A DNA stretch of 15,225 bases from Marinibacterium sp039179965 (GCA_039179965.1 JBCDEC010000106.1:1-15225), one strand, 5' to 3'; counted from the stretch's first letter, positions 7,042 to 14,396 are shown. The notes: a model not told the origin generated them from the letters alone. Numbers and translations: made by a program.

Positions 7042-8028
7042 ATGGCACTGACAGCGATCATCGAAGAGCATGGTGGGTCAGACAAGTTCAAGCTGATCGA
7101 CCACCCGGTGGGCGAGCCTGGCCCAGGCGAGATCCGGATTGCGCACAGGGCCTGCGGTTTGAATTTCATCGATGTCTACCAGCGCACGGGCCTCTACCCG
7201 ATGGACCTGCCGCAGGCGCTGGGCATGGAGGCCGCTGGCGTTGTCGAAGCTGTGGGCGACGGCGTGACCCATCTCAAACCCGGCGACCGGGCGGCCTATG
7301 CCTCGGGCCCTTCGGGCGCCTATTGCGAGGCGCGGGTGATGCCGGCCGCGCAGGTCTGCGCACTGCCCGACGGGATCTCTTTTGACACCGCCGCGGCCAT
7401 GATGCTCAAGGGCTTGACGGTGCAATACCTCTTTCACCGGACGACGCCGCTGAAGGCCGGCGATACCGTGCTTTTTCACGCTGCCGCCGGAGGCGTCGGT
7501 CTGATCGCGTGCCAATGGGCGAAATCGGAGGGGATCCACCTGATCGGAACGGCCGGTACGGACGAAAAGTGCCAGTTGGCGCGCGACAACGGAGCCGATC
7601 ATTGCATCAATTACCGGTCCGAGGATTTCACCGCGCGGGTCAAAGAGCTGACCGATGGCAAAGGTGTGGATGTGGTGATGGACTCCATTGGCAAGGACAC
7701 ATTCATCGGCTCTCTCGACTGCCTCAAACCGCTGGGCATGATGATCTCCTTTGGCAATGCGTCTGGTCCGGTCGAGGCGTTCAATCTGGGACTGCTTGCC
7801 CAAAAGGGGTCGTTGAAGGTGACCCGGCCCACGTTGTTTGCCCATACGGCTGACCCGGAGACCTGCCAGGCCATGGCCCGTCAGCTTTTCGACAAGGTCT
7901 TGAGCGGGGATGTCGTAATCTGGATCGATCAGCGTTTTCCCCTGTCACAGGTGGCCCTGGCGCATGACACGCTGGAAGCCCGCAAGACCACCGGCTCGAC
8001 AATCCTGGAACTGGAGGGCGCGTCATGA
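7042..8028 (+). CDS. Quinone oxidoreductase, QorA-like
   Basis: This is a second zinc-free medium-chain reductase, 328 residues, of the E. coli QorA (zeta-crystallin-like) type. 'GLNFIDVYQRTGLYP' (39-53) is the hallmark active-site segment and 'HAAAGGVGLIACQWAK' (146-161) the nucleotide-binding loop. It is clearly distinct from the preceding paralog, which has 'HGGSSGIG' in that loop. The family reduces 1,2- or 1,4-quinones with NADPH by one-electron chemistry. The ATG at 7042 has GGAGA 8 bases upstream; the longer start at 6973 is rejected because its extra residues are unlike the family. The stop codon overlaps the next start (ATGA), so it is coupled to the exported protein downstream. Confidence 0.9.
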   Translation: MALTAIIEEHGGSDKFKLIDHPVGEPGPGEIRIAHRACGLNFIDVYQRTGLYPMDLPQALGMEAAGVVEAVGDGVTHLKPGDRAAYASGPSGAYCEARVMPAAQVCALPDGISFDTAAAMMLKGLTVQYLFHRTTPLKAGDTVLFHAAAGGVGLIACQWAKSEGIHLIGTAGTDEKCQLARDNGADHCINYRSEDFTARVKELTDGKGVDVVMDSIGKDTFIGSLDCLKPLGMMISFGNASGPVEAFNLGLLAQKGSLKVTRPTLFAHTADPETCQAMARQLFDKVLSGDVVIWIDQRFPLSQVALAHDTLEARKTTGSTILELEGAS

Positions 8029-8510
8029 GATCGCTGATTGCAGCCATCGCCATGGTGCTGGCGTTGCCCGCCCATGCGGACCTGATCGATCGTGGCTATT
8101 ACAACGGCTGGAATGTCATGGTGGATCCAAGCCTCGGCAACGGCTGTCTGATCCAATCGGGGCGCGACGGCAAAACCCTGACGCGGATCGGCTACGACCC
8201 AAAGAAGAACCAAGGCTATCTGGCCATCTTCAACCCGGGTTGGTCCCGCCTGCGCGAAGGCCAAAGCTATCCGCTGGTCTTTGACCTCGACGGGGTGAAA
8301 CAACCCGCCATCGCCACTGGCGTGGAGATTGGCCGGATCCATGGGGCAGGCGTGCTCTTTCGCGACCGGAGCGTGTTCGAAGCCCTGGCGCGTGCGCAGA
8401 CTTTGACCGTGTTCAATGACAAAGGCGCCGCCGTCTTTCAGCTGGATCTCACCGGCACCGCAGAAGCGCTTTCGGCGGCGCGCGAGTGCCAGACTGAGAT
8501 GACCGGTTGA
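8025..8510 (+). CDS. Small exported protein of unknown function
   Basis: This 161-residue protein has a clear Sec signal peptide (residues 1-18, 'LPAHA' before the predicted cut). The mature part has two cysteines, C41 and C155, which could form a disulfide in the periplasm. The mid-region alternates hydrophobic and polar residues and includes 'FNPGWSRLREGQSYPLVFDLDG' (69-90), suggesting a small beta-rich domain. The C-terminus 'ALSAARECQTEMTG' resembles the terminal cysteine helix of several small periplasmic proteins. I do not recognise the family. The start overlaps the QorA-like stop by 4 bases (ATGA), so the two are co-translated and may be functionally tied. Confidence 0.7.
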   Translation: MRSLIAAIAMVLALPAHADLIDRGYYNGWNVMVDPSLGNGCLIQSGRDGKTLTRIGYDPKKNQGYLAIFNPGWSRLREGQSYPLVFDLDGVKQPAIATGVEIGRIHGAGVLFRDRSVFEALARAQTLTVFNDKGAAVFQLDLTGTAEALSAARECQTEMTG

Positions 8511-8541
8511 TGGGCAGACTCAAGATGTGTTTCGGGGACTT

Positions 8542-9561
8542 ATGAGCACGCCCGAACTGATCCAATTCCACATTGGCCACGGCAAAACCGGAAGCAGCTA
8601 TTTGCAGGCCGCGCTTGCTGCGGGCCGCTCTGTGCTGGACGCGCATGGGATCGCCTATCCAATGGAGCCCAAGGTCGAAGCCCGTGCGCTCGCAGGTCAG
8701 ATTACCTCGGGCAACTTGCGCTCGGCGGAGAGTATGACCGAGACGATGGCACGTTATCCGGGCTATGACTGCAAACCCCGGTTGTTCTTTTCAAATGAGA
8801 CCCTGCACCTGCTTTTGACCTCTCGCGCGCGCGGCTACGGGCCTGAGTTGCGTAAACTGTTCCCGACGGCGCGGATGGAGTTTATCTGCTACATCCGCGA
8901 CCCGCTCGACCATGCGGTGTCAGCCTATCAGCAAGCGGTCAAACGCGGTGGCTACGTCGAAGACTGCGCGCATTTTCTGGCCAGCTACGACCGTCCGCGC
9001 CGCCTGTTTCAACTGAATGCAGCGATCAAGCAATTGGATGGGGTTCTCACGTTCGTCAACTATTCCCGCCATCGCGACAACCTAGTGAACACGTTGGAAA
9101 ACTGGCTTGGACTGCCTGCAGGATCCTTGCCGAAGCCGCCGCGCGCACAGATCAATCGATCCATGACTCGGGCCGAACTGGCGCTACAGCGGGCTCTCAA
9201 CGCCCATATGGGACAGCAGGCGAGCAGGCTGATCGCGGATCCGCTGTGCGAAGGCCTGCCGGATCTGAAAAGCGAAACGCCATATGTGCCGCGCGCGGAT
9301 CTTGAGGCCTTCATCGCGCGCATGACCGAAATGCTCTCGGAACGCCGTCTGCGCAAGATGATCCCGGAGTCAGAGTGGCTGCAGATCGGCACAATCGATG
9401 ATTATGCCGAGCGGTTCACACAGGTAGGCGACGCAGATGTCCATCAGCTGACCACCGCGCAATTGTCCGTTCTTGCCGAAGCCATCACCAAGGCGGTTCC
9501 GAAGAAGGAAAATGCGCAGGGTCGCAAGCGCCGCCGGCAGATGGGTCGTCCGGTCGGCTAG
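8542..9561 (+). CDS. Sulfotransferase-like P-loop protein
   Basis: This 339-residue protein shows the two PAPS-binding motifs of sulfotransferases. The 5'-phosphosulfate loop is at about residues 9-22 ('FHIGHGKTGSSYLQ', with K15 and GSS). The 3'-phosphate motif is at about 117-130 ('YIRDPLDHAVSAYQ', with R119 and S127). Enzymes of this kind transfer sulfate to carbohydrates or other acceptors; bacterial members often modify cell-surface glycans. The acceptor cannot be named. The C-terminus is strongly basic ('RKRRRQ'). GGGGA lies shortly before the ATG at 8542; an upstream in-frame ATG at 8527 is less well placed. It follows the exported protein by 31 bases and could be in the same transcript. 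It converges on the RNase T2 gene. Confidence 0.7.
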   Translation: MSTPELIQFHIGHGKTGSSYLQAALAAGRSVLDAHGIAYPMEPKVEARALAGQITSGNLRSAESMTETMARYPGYDCKPRLFFSNETLHLLLTSRARGYGPELRKLFPTARMEFICYIRDPLDHAVSAYQQAVKRGGYVEDCAHFLASYDRPRRLFQLNAAIKQLDGVLTFVNYSRHRDNLVNTLENWLGLPAGSLPKPPRAQINRSMTRAELALQRALNAHMGQQASRLIADPLCEGLPDLKSETPYVPRADLEAFIARMTEMLSERRLRKMIPESEWLQIGTIDDYAERFTQVGDADVHQLTTAQLSVLAEAITKAVPKKENAQGRKRRRQMGRPVG

Positions 9562-9573
9562 GTCTGGCCTAGC
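9556..9573. repeat. Short inverted repeat holding both convergent stop codons
   Basis: GCTAGG (9557-9562) and CCTAGC (9568-9573) are reverse complements around TCTGG. The plus-strand TAG stop of the sulfotransferase-like gene (9559-9561) lies in one arm, and the minus-strand TAG stop of the RNase T2 gene (9571-9569) lies in the other. There is no T-run, so terminator function is uncertain. Confidence 0.3.
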
Positions 9574-10219
9574 GCAAAGGTGTAAACAGGGCGTCTTCCA
9601 GGGTGCAATCGCGCCGGGCGTCGCGCCCACAGACACGCGGTTCCATCCCCCGTGTCAGGCAGACCCGCACTTCCTGCACGTAGCCATCGCGGCAGGTCAC
9701 CGTCAGCATGTCGGGCGAAAGACCGGGATTGTCCTTCAGAAAGGCCTCTTCGACCACCGAAGCGGGCAGGCGCACCGCATCGTCGAGTTTGCGGAAGACC
9801 GCCGGGCGGGACACCCGGTCATAGGCCAGACGCGACAGGCGGAAGTAGTCTTCGGCGGTCAGCCCCGAACAGGTGCCGTGCTTCTTCCACTGATGCCAGG
9901 CCAGGCCGGAGCTTCCCATGATATCGGCCATACCATCGGTCAACGCGCGGCGCGGTTGGGCATGCGAGGTCGGGCAATAATCTGGCCAGCCCTCTTCGTA
10001 TTGCGGCCAAAGGCCGTGGAGCAGCCAGCCCACCGGCATTTCGCATTGTGGTGCCCGTTTTCGGTCGCCTTCCAGCGTGCACCAATTCGGCGACCAGCTC
10101 AGCGCCATCACATAATAATCGAAGGCCCCGGCCGTGTCGGTTTGTCCTGCGCGGGGCGTGAAAAGCAGCCCAAACGCCAGGATCAGAATTGCCAGAACCT
10201 CGCGTCGACCCGTCCGCAT
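9569..10219 (-). CDS. Secreted ribonuclease T2 family protein
   Basis: This 216-residue protein has an N-terminal signal peptide (hydrophobic stretch about 8-21) and both conserved active-site blocks of the RNase T2 family. CAS I is 'GWLLHGLWPQY' with H68; CAS II is 'WHQWKKHGTC' with H109, K113 and H114. Eight cysteines in the mature part fit the disulfide-rich fold. The family cleaves single-stranded RNA through a 2',3'-cyclic phosphate, in the periplasm or outside the cell. The CAS II glutamate (family H-E-W-x-K-H) is glutamine (Q110) here, which could lower activity. An AGAGGTGA lies directly before the ATG. It is divergent from trcR and convergent with the sulfotransferase-like gene, and so probably transcribed alone. 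Confidence 0.88.
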   Translation of the reverse strand: MRTGRREVLAILILAFGLLFTPRAGQTDTAGAFDYYVMALSWSPNWCTLEGDRKRAPQCEMPVGWLLHGLWPQYEEGWPDYCPTSHAQPRRALTDGMADIMGSSGLAWHQWKKHGTCSGLTAEDYFRLSRLAYDRVSRPAVFRKLDDAVRLPASVVEEAFLKDNPGLSPDMLTVTCRDGYVQEVRVCLTRGMEPRVCGRDARRDCTLEDALFTPLR

Positions 10220-10360
10220 TCACCTCTTCCCTTTCCGATTGCCCGAGATTATACAGCGCCGAAGTTCCCCGACAACGGAAACTCGCCTGCGGCAGAAGCC
10301 CAGGCCGCCTGGATCGGCTCCAGGCGCCGGGGAAGATATATGTTGAAGGAGCAAATGACC

Positions 10361-11107
10361 ATGGCACGACTGATCAATGCGCGGGCAACGGCGGTCTGGC
10401 TGGTGGACAACACCACCATGAGCTTCAAGCAGATCGCGGATTTCGTGGGCATGCACGAGCTTGAGATTCAGGGTATCGCCGATGGCGACGTGGCCGTCGG
10501 TGTGCGCGGGTTCGACCCGATTGCGAACAACCAGCTGACTCAGGAAGAGATCACCAATGCCGAGGCCAATCCGCTTTACAAGCTCAAGGTCAAAGCAAAT
10601 CCCGCCGCCGCAGGTGAGGAAAAACGCCGTGGTCCCCGCTATACCCCGTTGTCCAAGCGCCAGGATCGCCCCGCGTCCATTCTGTGGCTGGTCAAGTTCC
10701 ACCCCGAATTGGCGGATTCGCAGATCTCCAAGCTGGTGGGCACCACCAAGCCGACGATCCAGGCGATCCGCGACCGTACCCACTGGAACATTCAGAACAT
10801 CCAACCCATCGACCCGGTGGCGCTGGGGCTGTGCAAGCAATCCGAACTGGATGCCGCCGTCCAGAAGGCTGCCGCGAAGAAGGCCGCCGAAGGCGAGGTC
10901 ATGGACGACGATGCCCGCCGCCGTCTGGTGAGCACCGAGCAATCGCTGGAAATGGAAGCCGAGCCCCGTATTCCGACTGCAATCGAAGGGCTTGAGACGT
11001 TCTCGCTGTCAGATGATGACGCCGATGAGAAGGACGAAGAGCCGATCGTGGACGCGGATTCGTTCTTCAATCTGCCCTCCGGGGATGACGACGAAAAGAC
11101 CAAGTAG
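10361..11107 (+). CDS. trcR: Cell-cycle transcriptional regulator TrcR (DUF1013 family)
   Basis: This 248-residue protein matches the alphaproteobacterial DUF1013/TrcR family. It contains two helix-turn-helix-like segments, about residues 9-43 ('VWLVDNTTMSFKQIADFVG') and 105-140 ('ILWLVKFHPELADSQISKLVG'). These resemble each other and suggest an internal duplication. They are followed by an Ala/Lys-rich helix (165-177) and a very acidic tail (215-247). TrcR is described as a conserved regulator acting with RNA polymerase in the Caulobacter-type cell cycle. AAGGAG lies 9 bases before the ATG at 10361. ATGs at 10340 and 10355 are in frame, but one overlaps and the other sits too close to this ribosome site. 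The reading frame is open far upstream only because of antisense openness over the RNase gene. Confidence 0.88.
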   Translation: MARLINARATAVWLVDNTTMSFKQIADFVGMHELEIQGIADGDVAVGVRGFDPIANNQLTQEEITNAEANPLYKLKVKANPAAAGEEKRRGPRYTPLSKRQDRPASILWLVKFHPELADSQISKLVGTTKPTIQAIRDRTHWNIQNIQPIDPVALGLCKQSELDAAVQKAAAKKAAEGEVMDDDARRRLVSTEQSLEMEAEPRIPTAIEGLETFSLSDDDADEKDEEPIVDADSFFNLPSGDDDEKTK

Positions 11108-11229
11108 GCCTCTCGGCCCGGCCATCCGCTGCCAGGCCATTGTGCGCTGATGCAGAACCCCTTGTGACCGGTCCGTTCCGGGCGGCTCGACGCTTGACGG
11201 ATGGCCGGACCAGACACAGGATCTGCGCA

Positions 11230-11994
11230 ATGTCCCAGCCATCCATTCCCCGCCGCATCCGAACCCTGGCCCTGACCGCCGATCATGTCGCGCGGGTGTT
11301 TCGTGAGGTGCCGGACCCCGGGCCGAGCGGGACGCACACGCCGATGAGCGATGAAGACATGCGCGGGTTTGCCGAGCAGTTGCTATTGCAAAACGACGGG
11401 CGCCCGTTCTGGGTCTTCACCTATGGCTCGCTGATCTGGAAGCCCGCGTTTGAGTATGAGGAACGCCGCCCCTGTTTGCTGCACGGCTGGCACCGGTCTT
11501 TCTGCATCAACATGAACGGCTGGCGCGCGACGCCGGAAGAACCGGGTCTGATGCTGGCGCTCGACCGCGGCGGCGCCTGCAATGGCGTTGCCTTCCGAAT
11601 GCCCTCTGATGACGCGCTTGAGCGGATGGTCCGCCTGGTCGACCGCGAAGGCGGCTTCTACGAGATGATCCCCTGGGTCCGCTGGGTGAACCTGCGCGCG
11701 GGCGGCCAGCCAATCCGGGCGCTGGTCTTTTACTGCACCCCGCCGGCCCGGCAGTCGCCCGAGGACAAGATCGGCGTCATCCGTCTCTCGCTGGAGGAAC
11801 AGGCCTATCGGATTGCCCGTGCCGTCGGGCATGGGGGCAGTTGCGCGGAATACCTGTTCAATACGGTGACGCATCTCGAAGAGCTGGGCATTCGCGACAC
11901 GTACATGTGGCGCCTGCAGGCCATGGTGGCCCGCGAAATTGATGCGCTTTACGAAAATGCGTCGGTCAATGTGCGTCAGGTCAAGACCGGGTAG
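11230..11994 (+). CDS. ChaC-type gamma-glutamylcyclotransferase
   Basis: This 254-residue protein has the hallmark 'VFTYGSLIWKP' (62-72), whose YGSL loop (65-68) binds the gamma-glutamyl group. A probable catalytic glutamate is E140 in 'VDREGGFYE'. The family releases 5-oxoproline from gamma-glutamyl compounds; ChaC members act mainly on glutathione, giving Cys-Gly. Here that would serve thiol turnover in the cytosol. The ATG at 11230 follows an AGGA about 9 bases upstream. Longer in-frame starts (11140) have unlikely residues. It follows trcR after 122 bases and could be co-transcribed or have its own promoter. The stop faces recR 23 bases away. Confidence 0.88.
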   Translation: MSQPSIPRRIRTLALTADHVARVFREVPDPGPSGTHTPMSDEDMRGFAEQLLLQNDGRPFWVFTYGSLIWKPAFEYEERRPCLLHGWHRSFCINMNGWRATPEEPGLMLALDRGGACNGVAFRMPSDDALERMVRLVDREGGFYEMIPWVRWVNLRAGGQPIRALVFYCTPPARQSPEDKIGVIRLSLEEQAYRIARAVGHGGSCAEYLFNTVTHLEELGIRDTYMWRLQAMVAREIDALYENASVNVRQVKTG

Positions 11995-12017
11995 GTCTGG
12001 CACCCGAGCGCCAATGC

Positions 12018-12611
12018 CTAGAGTTCCTTGCGCGCGCGCAGGGCCGCGCTGATTGTCCCGTCGTCGAGATAGTCCAGCTCGCCACCAATCGGGACGCCCT
12101 GGGCGAGCGACGTCATCTTGACCTGCCCTTCCAGCATATCAACGATGTAATGCGCGGTGGTCTGGCCATCGACGGTCGCGTTAAGGGCAAGGATCACTTC
12201 GGTGATACTCTCATCCTCCACGCGGCTGACGAGTTGCGGAATGCGCAGATCTTCGGGCCCTACCGCGTCGAGCGCCGACAGCGTCCCGCCCAGCACATGA
12301 TAGCGGCCCTTGAAAACGCCTGCGCGTTCCATCGCCCAAAGGTCGGCGACATCCTCAACCACGCAGATCTCACCCGTGGCGCGTTTCTCGCTGACACAGA
12401 TATCGCAAAGATCCGCTGTCCCGACATTGCCGCAGCGCAGGCACTCCCGTGCGGTGGCGGCAACAACCTGGATCTGATCGGCGAGTGGCGTCAGCAAGAG
12501 CGCGCGCTTGCGGATCAGATGCAGCACCGCGCGACGCGCCGAGCGCGGGCCAAGCCCGGGCAGCTTGGCCATCATATCGATCAGAGCATCGATGTCGCGG
12601 GTCGAGGACAT
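12018..12611 (-). CDS. recR: Recombination mediator protein RecR
   Basis: This 197-residue protein has the standard RecR length and architecture. A helix-hairpin-helix lies at about residues 11-35 ('LPGLGPRSARR'), a four-cysteine zinc motif uses C57, C60, C69 and C72, and a Toprim domain follows at about 80-175. RecR works with RecO (and RecF) to load RecA on single-stranded gaps. It begins 15 bases after ybaB on the same strand, the order seen in many bacteria. The ribosome site is weak, so translational coupling to ybaB is likely. Confidence 0.96.
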   Translation of the reverse strand: MSSTRDIDALIDMMAKLPGLGPRSARRAVLHLIRKRALLLTPLADQIQVVAATARECLRCGNVGTADLCDICVSEKRATGEICVVEDVADLWAMERAGVFKGRYHVLGGTLSALDAVGPEDLRIPQLVSRVEDESITEVILALNATVDGQTTAHYIVDMLEGQVKMTSLAQGVPIGGELDYLDDGTISAALRARKEL

Positions 12612-12626
12612 GGACGGGCCGCCGGA

Positions 12627-12971
12627 TTAGAACGGCAGCTTCATGTCCTTGGGCAGGCCGAGGCTTTCGGTCAGCTTGACCATCTCCTCCTGGCTCGCTT
12701 CCGCAGCCTTGGACTGGGCGTCTTTGATGGCGGCCAGGATCAGATCCTCGACCACTTCCTTGTCATCGGCACTGAGGATCGAGGCGTCGATGTCCAGCGT
12801 CTTCAGTTCGCCCTTCAGCGATGCGGAGACCTTGACCAGTCCTGCGCCGGCTTCACCATCCACCGTCATCTCGGACATCTGATCCTGAAGTTCGCCCATC
12901 TTGGTCTGCATGTCCTGCGCGGCTTTCATCATCTTGGCCATATCGCCAAGGCCGCCTAGTCCTTTGAGCAT
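12627..12971 (-). CDS. ybaB: YbaB/EbfC family nucleoid-associated protein
   Basis: This 114-residue protein matches YbaB/EbfC. It has a Gly/Met-rich start ('MLKGLGGLGDMAKMMKAAQ'), a central beta-rich part with 'VDGEAGAGLVKVSASLKGEL', about 37-56, and a helical end with 'EEMVKLTESLGLPKDMKLPF'. The family forms dimers that bind DNA with low sequence preference. It sits directly upstream of recR as in most genomes. Its AAAGGAAA ribosome site overlaps the stop codon of the preceding secreted-protein gene (11-base gap), pointing to translational coupling with that gene. Confidence 0.95.
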   Translation of the reverse strand: MLKGLGGLGDMAKMMKAAQDMQTKMGELQDQMSEMTVDGEAGAGLVKVSASLKGELKTLDIDASILSADDKEVVEDLILAAIKDAQSKAAEASQEEMVKLTESLGLPKDMKLPF

Positions 12972-12982
12972 GTCGCTTTCCT

Positions 12983-13594
12983 TTAAAACAGTTTGATTGT
13001 GACGGGGTAGGTCGTGTTGCTGAAAATCAGCTCGCCTTCGAGCGTATTACCAAACGAATAGGCTAGATCACCGCGCAAGAGCTGCCAAGCGCCGATGCGA
13101 ACCGAGTTAAAAATCCGAATGCCCGGCCCCATCAGTTGAATGTGATGCTTTTGGTTGCAGTCCGCTTTACCGGGACTCTGAAAGGAAATACATCCTGCCA
13201 CCGCGTTGACCGCTATGACCGGCATTTCGATAACCCCATTGCTAAATTTTGCAAGTGTGCCGTCCGAGTTGCGGCCCTCGCCCAATTCGACCCGGATAAT
13301 TTGCTGTTCAGCCAACGCACGGAAGAGGATCTGGCTGCGCACGTCTTCGCTACTGGAATTCGCCCCGGCCTTCAGGGCCATATTGCGCACCGTCGGATTG
13401 GACGAACACATCAGGTCTTCGAACGAAAACAGCTGATCCAGGGGATCGGCTTCGGGGGCGACCAGCATCGACATCAGTTGGCGGGTTTCATCCCGACTAT
13501 ATGTCTTCATTTCAACGCATTGCGCATGAGCGGTCGTGGCCGCCATAGGCAAGGCTGTCAAAGCAAGAAGAAAAGCGAATATCAGTTGTTGCAT
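12983..13594 (-). CDS. Secreted four-cysteine protein, paralog A, unknown function
   Basis: This 203-residue protein has a Sec signal peptide (hydrophobic core 4-19, 'TAHA' cut near 24). The mature part has cysteines C26, C63, C135 and C146. Its core 'DPLDQLFSFEDLMCS' (50-64) and 'VRSQILFRAL' (85-94) match the next gene, paralog B. The C-terminal half is beta-rich. I do not recognise a characterised family; four cysteines suggest two disulfides in the periplasm. Its base composition appears more A+T-rich than its neighbours: one 60-base stretch (13141-13200) is 29/60 G+C, against 37/60 for 11461-11520. It overlaps the ybaB ribosome site at its 3' end and lies 89 bases after paralog B. Confidence 0.75.
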   Translation of the reverse strand: MQQLIFAFLLALTALPMAATTAHAQCVEMKTYSRDETRQLMSMLVAPEADPLDQLFSFEDLMCSSNPTVRNMALKAGANSSSEDVRSQILFRALAEQQIIRVELGEGRNSDGTLAKFSNGVIEMPVIAVNAVAGCISFQSPGKADCNQKHHIQLMGPGIRIFNSVRIGAWQLLRGDLAYSFGNTLEGELIFSNTTYPVTIKLF

Positions 13595-13683
13595 GGATCC
13601 AGTCCGTCCGTGTCAGTCGTTTCTATCATGCCGCAAGACGCAGCGTAACGAATGTCAAAATATATGGCGACTTCCAGCATCCC

Positions 13684-14307
13684 TTAGTAAAGCGCTATCC
13701 AGGCTTTGAACGGCAAGCCGCGGATCGTGATCTGACCGTCCATCCGGTCGCCATGATCGTAGGTGAAGCTGCCAAACACCTGGTAACCGCTCCAATTGAT
13801 GTGCAGATCCAACGTTGTTCCGAAAATCGTCGCCTGCGACGCGGGGTTGCAACCGTCCTGCTGATGAAAGCTCAGGCATCCCGCCGCAAGGTCTTTGTAA
13901 AGGACGGTCAGCGATTCCGTGGGATACTGCGCCAGCCGGGTCTTTTGCTGCTCTGACATCTCATCTGATCCGACCAGCCGGATCGCCAGGACCTCTTTCT
14001 CAAACAGTGCCCGGGTCAGGACCTGGCTGCGGATCACCGGGTTCTCCGAGAGCCCCGCGCTGCGCAGGGTCAGTTCGCGCAGACCGGGTTGGTCCGAACA
14101 CATCAGGTCTTCAAAGGCGAAGAGCTGGTCAAGCGCCGTGACCTCCGGGGAGACCATGGCGGCCAGATACTCCGCAGCCTCGTCGCGGGAAAACGTCTTG
14201 TAGCTCTCGCATGCGCCCTGTGCCGCTGCGCTCTGTCCGCCAAGGGTCAGGAGGGCGAGGATGACCAGGCTCAGAAGATGGGCCAGACGCGGCACAGGGG
14301 TGAACAT
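13684..14307 (-). CDS. Secreted four-cysteine protein, paralog B, unknown function
   Basis: This 207-residue protein has a signal peptide (hydrophobic stretch 9-24, 'SAAAQ' before the likely cut). Its cysteines C33, C70, C144 and C153 are in the same order and nearly the same spacing as in paralog A (37/37, 72/74 and 11/9 residues apart). The shared core includes 'KTFSRDEA' (37-44), 'ALDQLFAFEDLMCS' (58-71), 'IRSQVLTRAL' (92-101) and 'AGCLSFHQ' (142-149). Like paralog A it is unrecognised. It lies between dnaX (88-base gap) and paralog A, all on the minus strand. Export and disulfides are inferred from sequence; no catalytic motif is evident. Confidence 0.75.
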   Translation of the reverse strand: MFTPVPRLAHLLSLVILALLTLGGQSAAAQGACESYKTFSRDEAAEYLAAMVSPEVTALDQLFAFEDLMCSDQPGLRELTLRSAGLSENPVIRSQVLTRALFEKEVLAIRLVGSDEMSEQQKTRLAQYPTESLTVLYKDLAAGCLSFHQQDGCNPASQATIFGTTLDLHINWSGYQVFGSFTYDHGDRMDGQITIRGLPFKAWIALY

Positions 14308-14376
14308 CAGGGCGGCTCCGATGACAGCAAAGCTTTGTCCGCGAGCCTAGCTCGTTTCGCTTTGTGATCAACGACA

Positions 14377-14396
14377 AAGGCAAGCGGCGCTGCCTT
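14377..14396 (-). terminator. Weak hairpin at the dnaX stop codon
   Basis: AAGGC (14377-14381) pairs with GCCTT (14392-14396), with an inner AGC/GCT pair and one bulge. On the minus strand it begins inside the dnaX stop codon and is followed by TTTGTCGTTG. It could slow or partly terminate transcription between dnaX and the secreted paralogs, but the U-tract is poor. Confidence 0.25.

Noticed and set aside
9473..10360. Long N-terminal extension of trcR back to 9473
   Set aside because: This part lies antisense to the RNase T2 gene and has no family similarity; a good ribosome site precedes the ATG at 10361.
12150..12959. 269-residue plus-strand open frame
   Set aside because: It lies opposite recR and ybaB, both certain. 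Its histidine- and arginine-rich translation has no recognisable domain.
13653..13658. TTGACA on the minus strand upstream of paralog A as a -35 box
   Set aside because: No acceptable -10 box lies 16-18 bases downstream; the nearest candidate is 22 bases away.
13595..14395. Possible small SRP (4.5S) RNA near dnaX
   Set aside because: The gaps at 13595-13683 and 14308-14395 were read for the conserved GGAA-tetraloop core with GGAAGCAG and it is absent.
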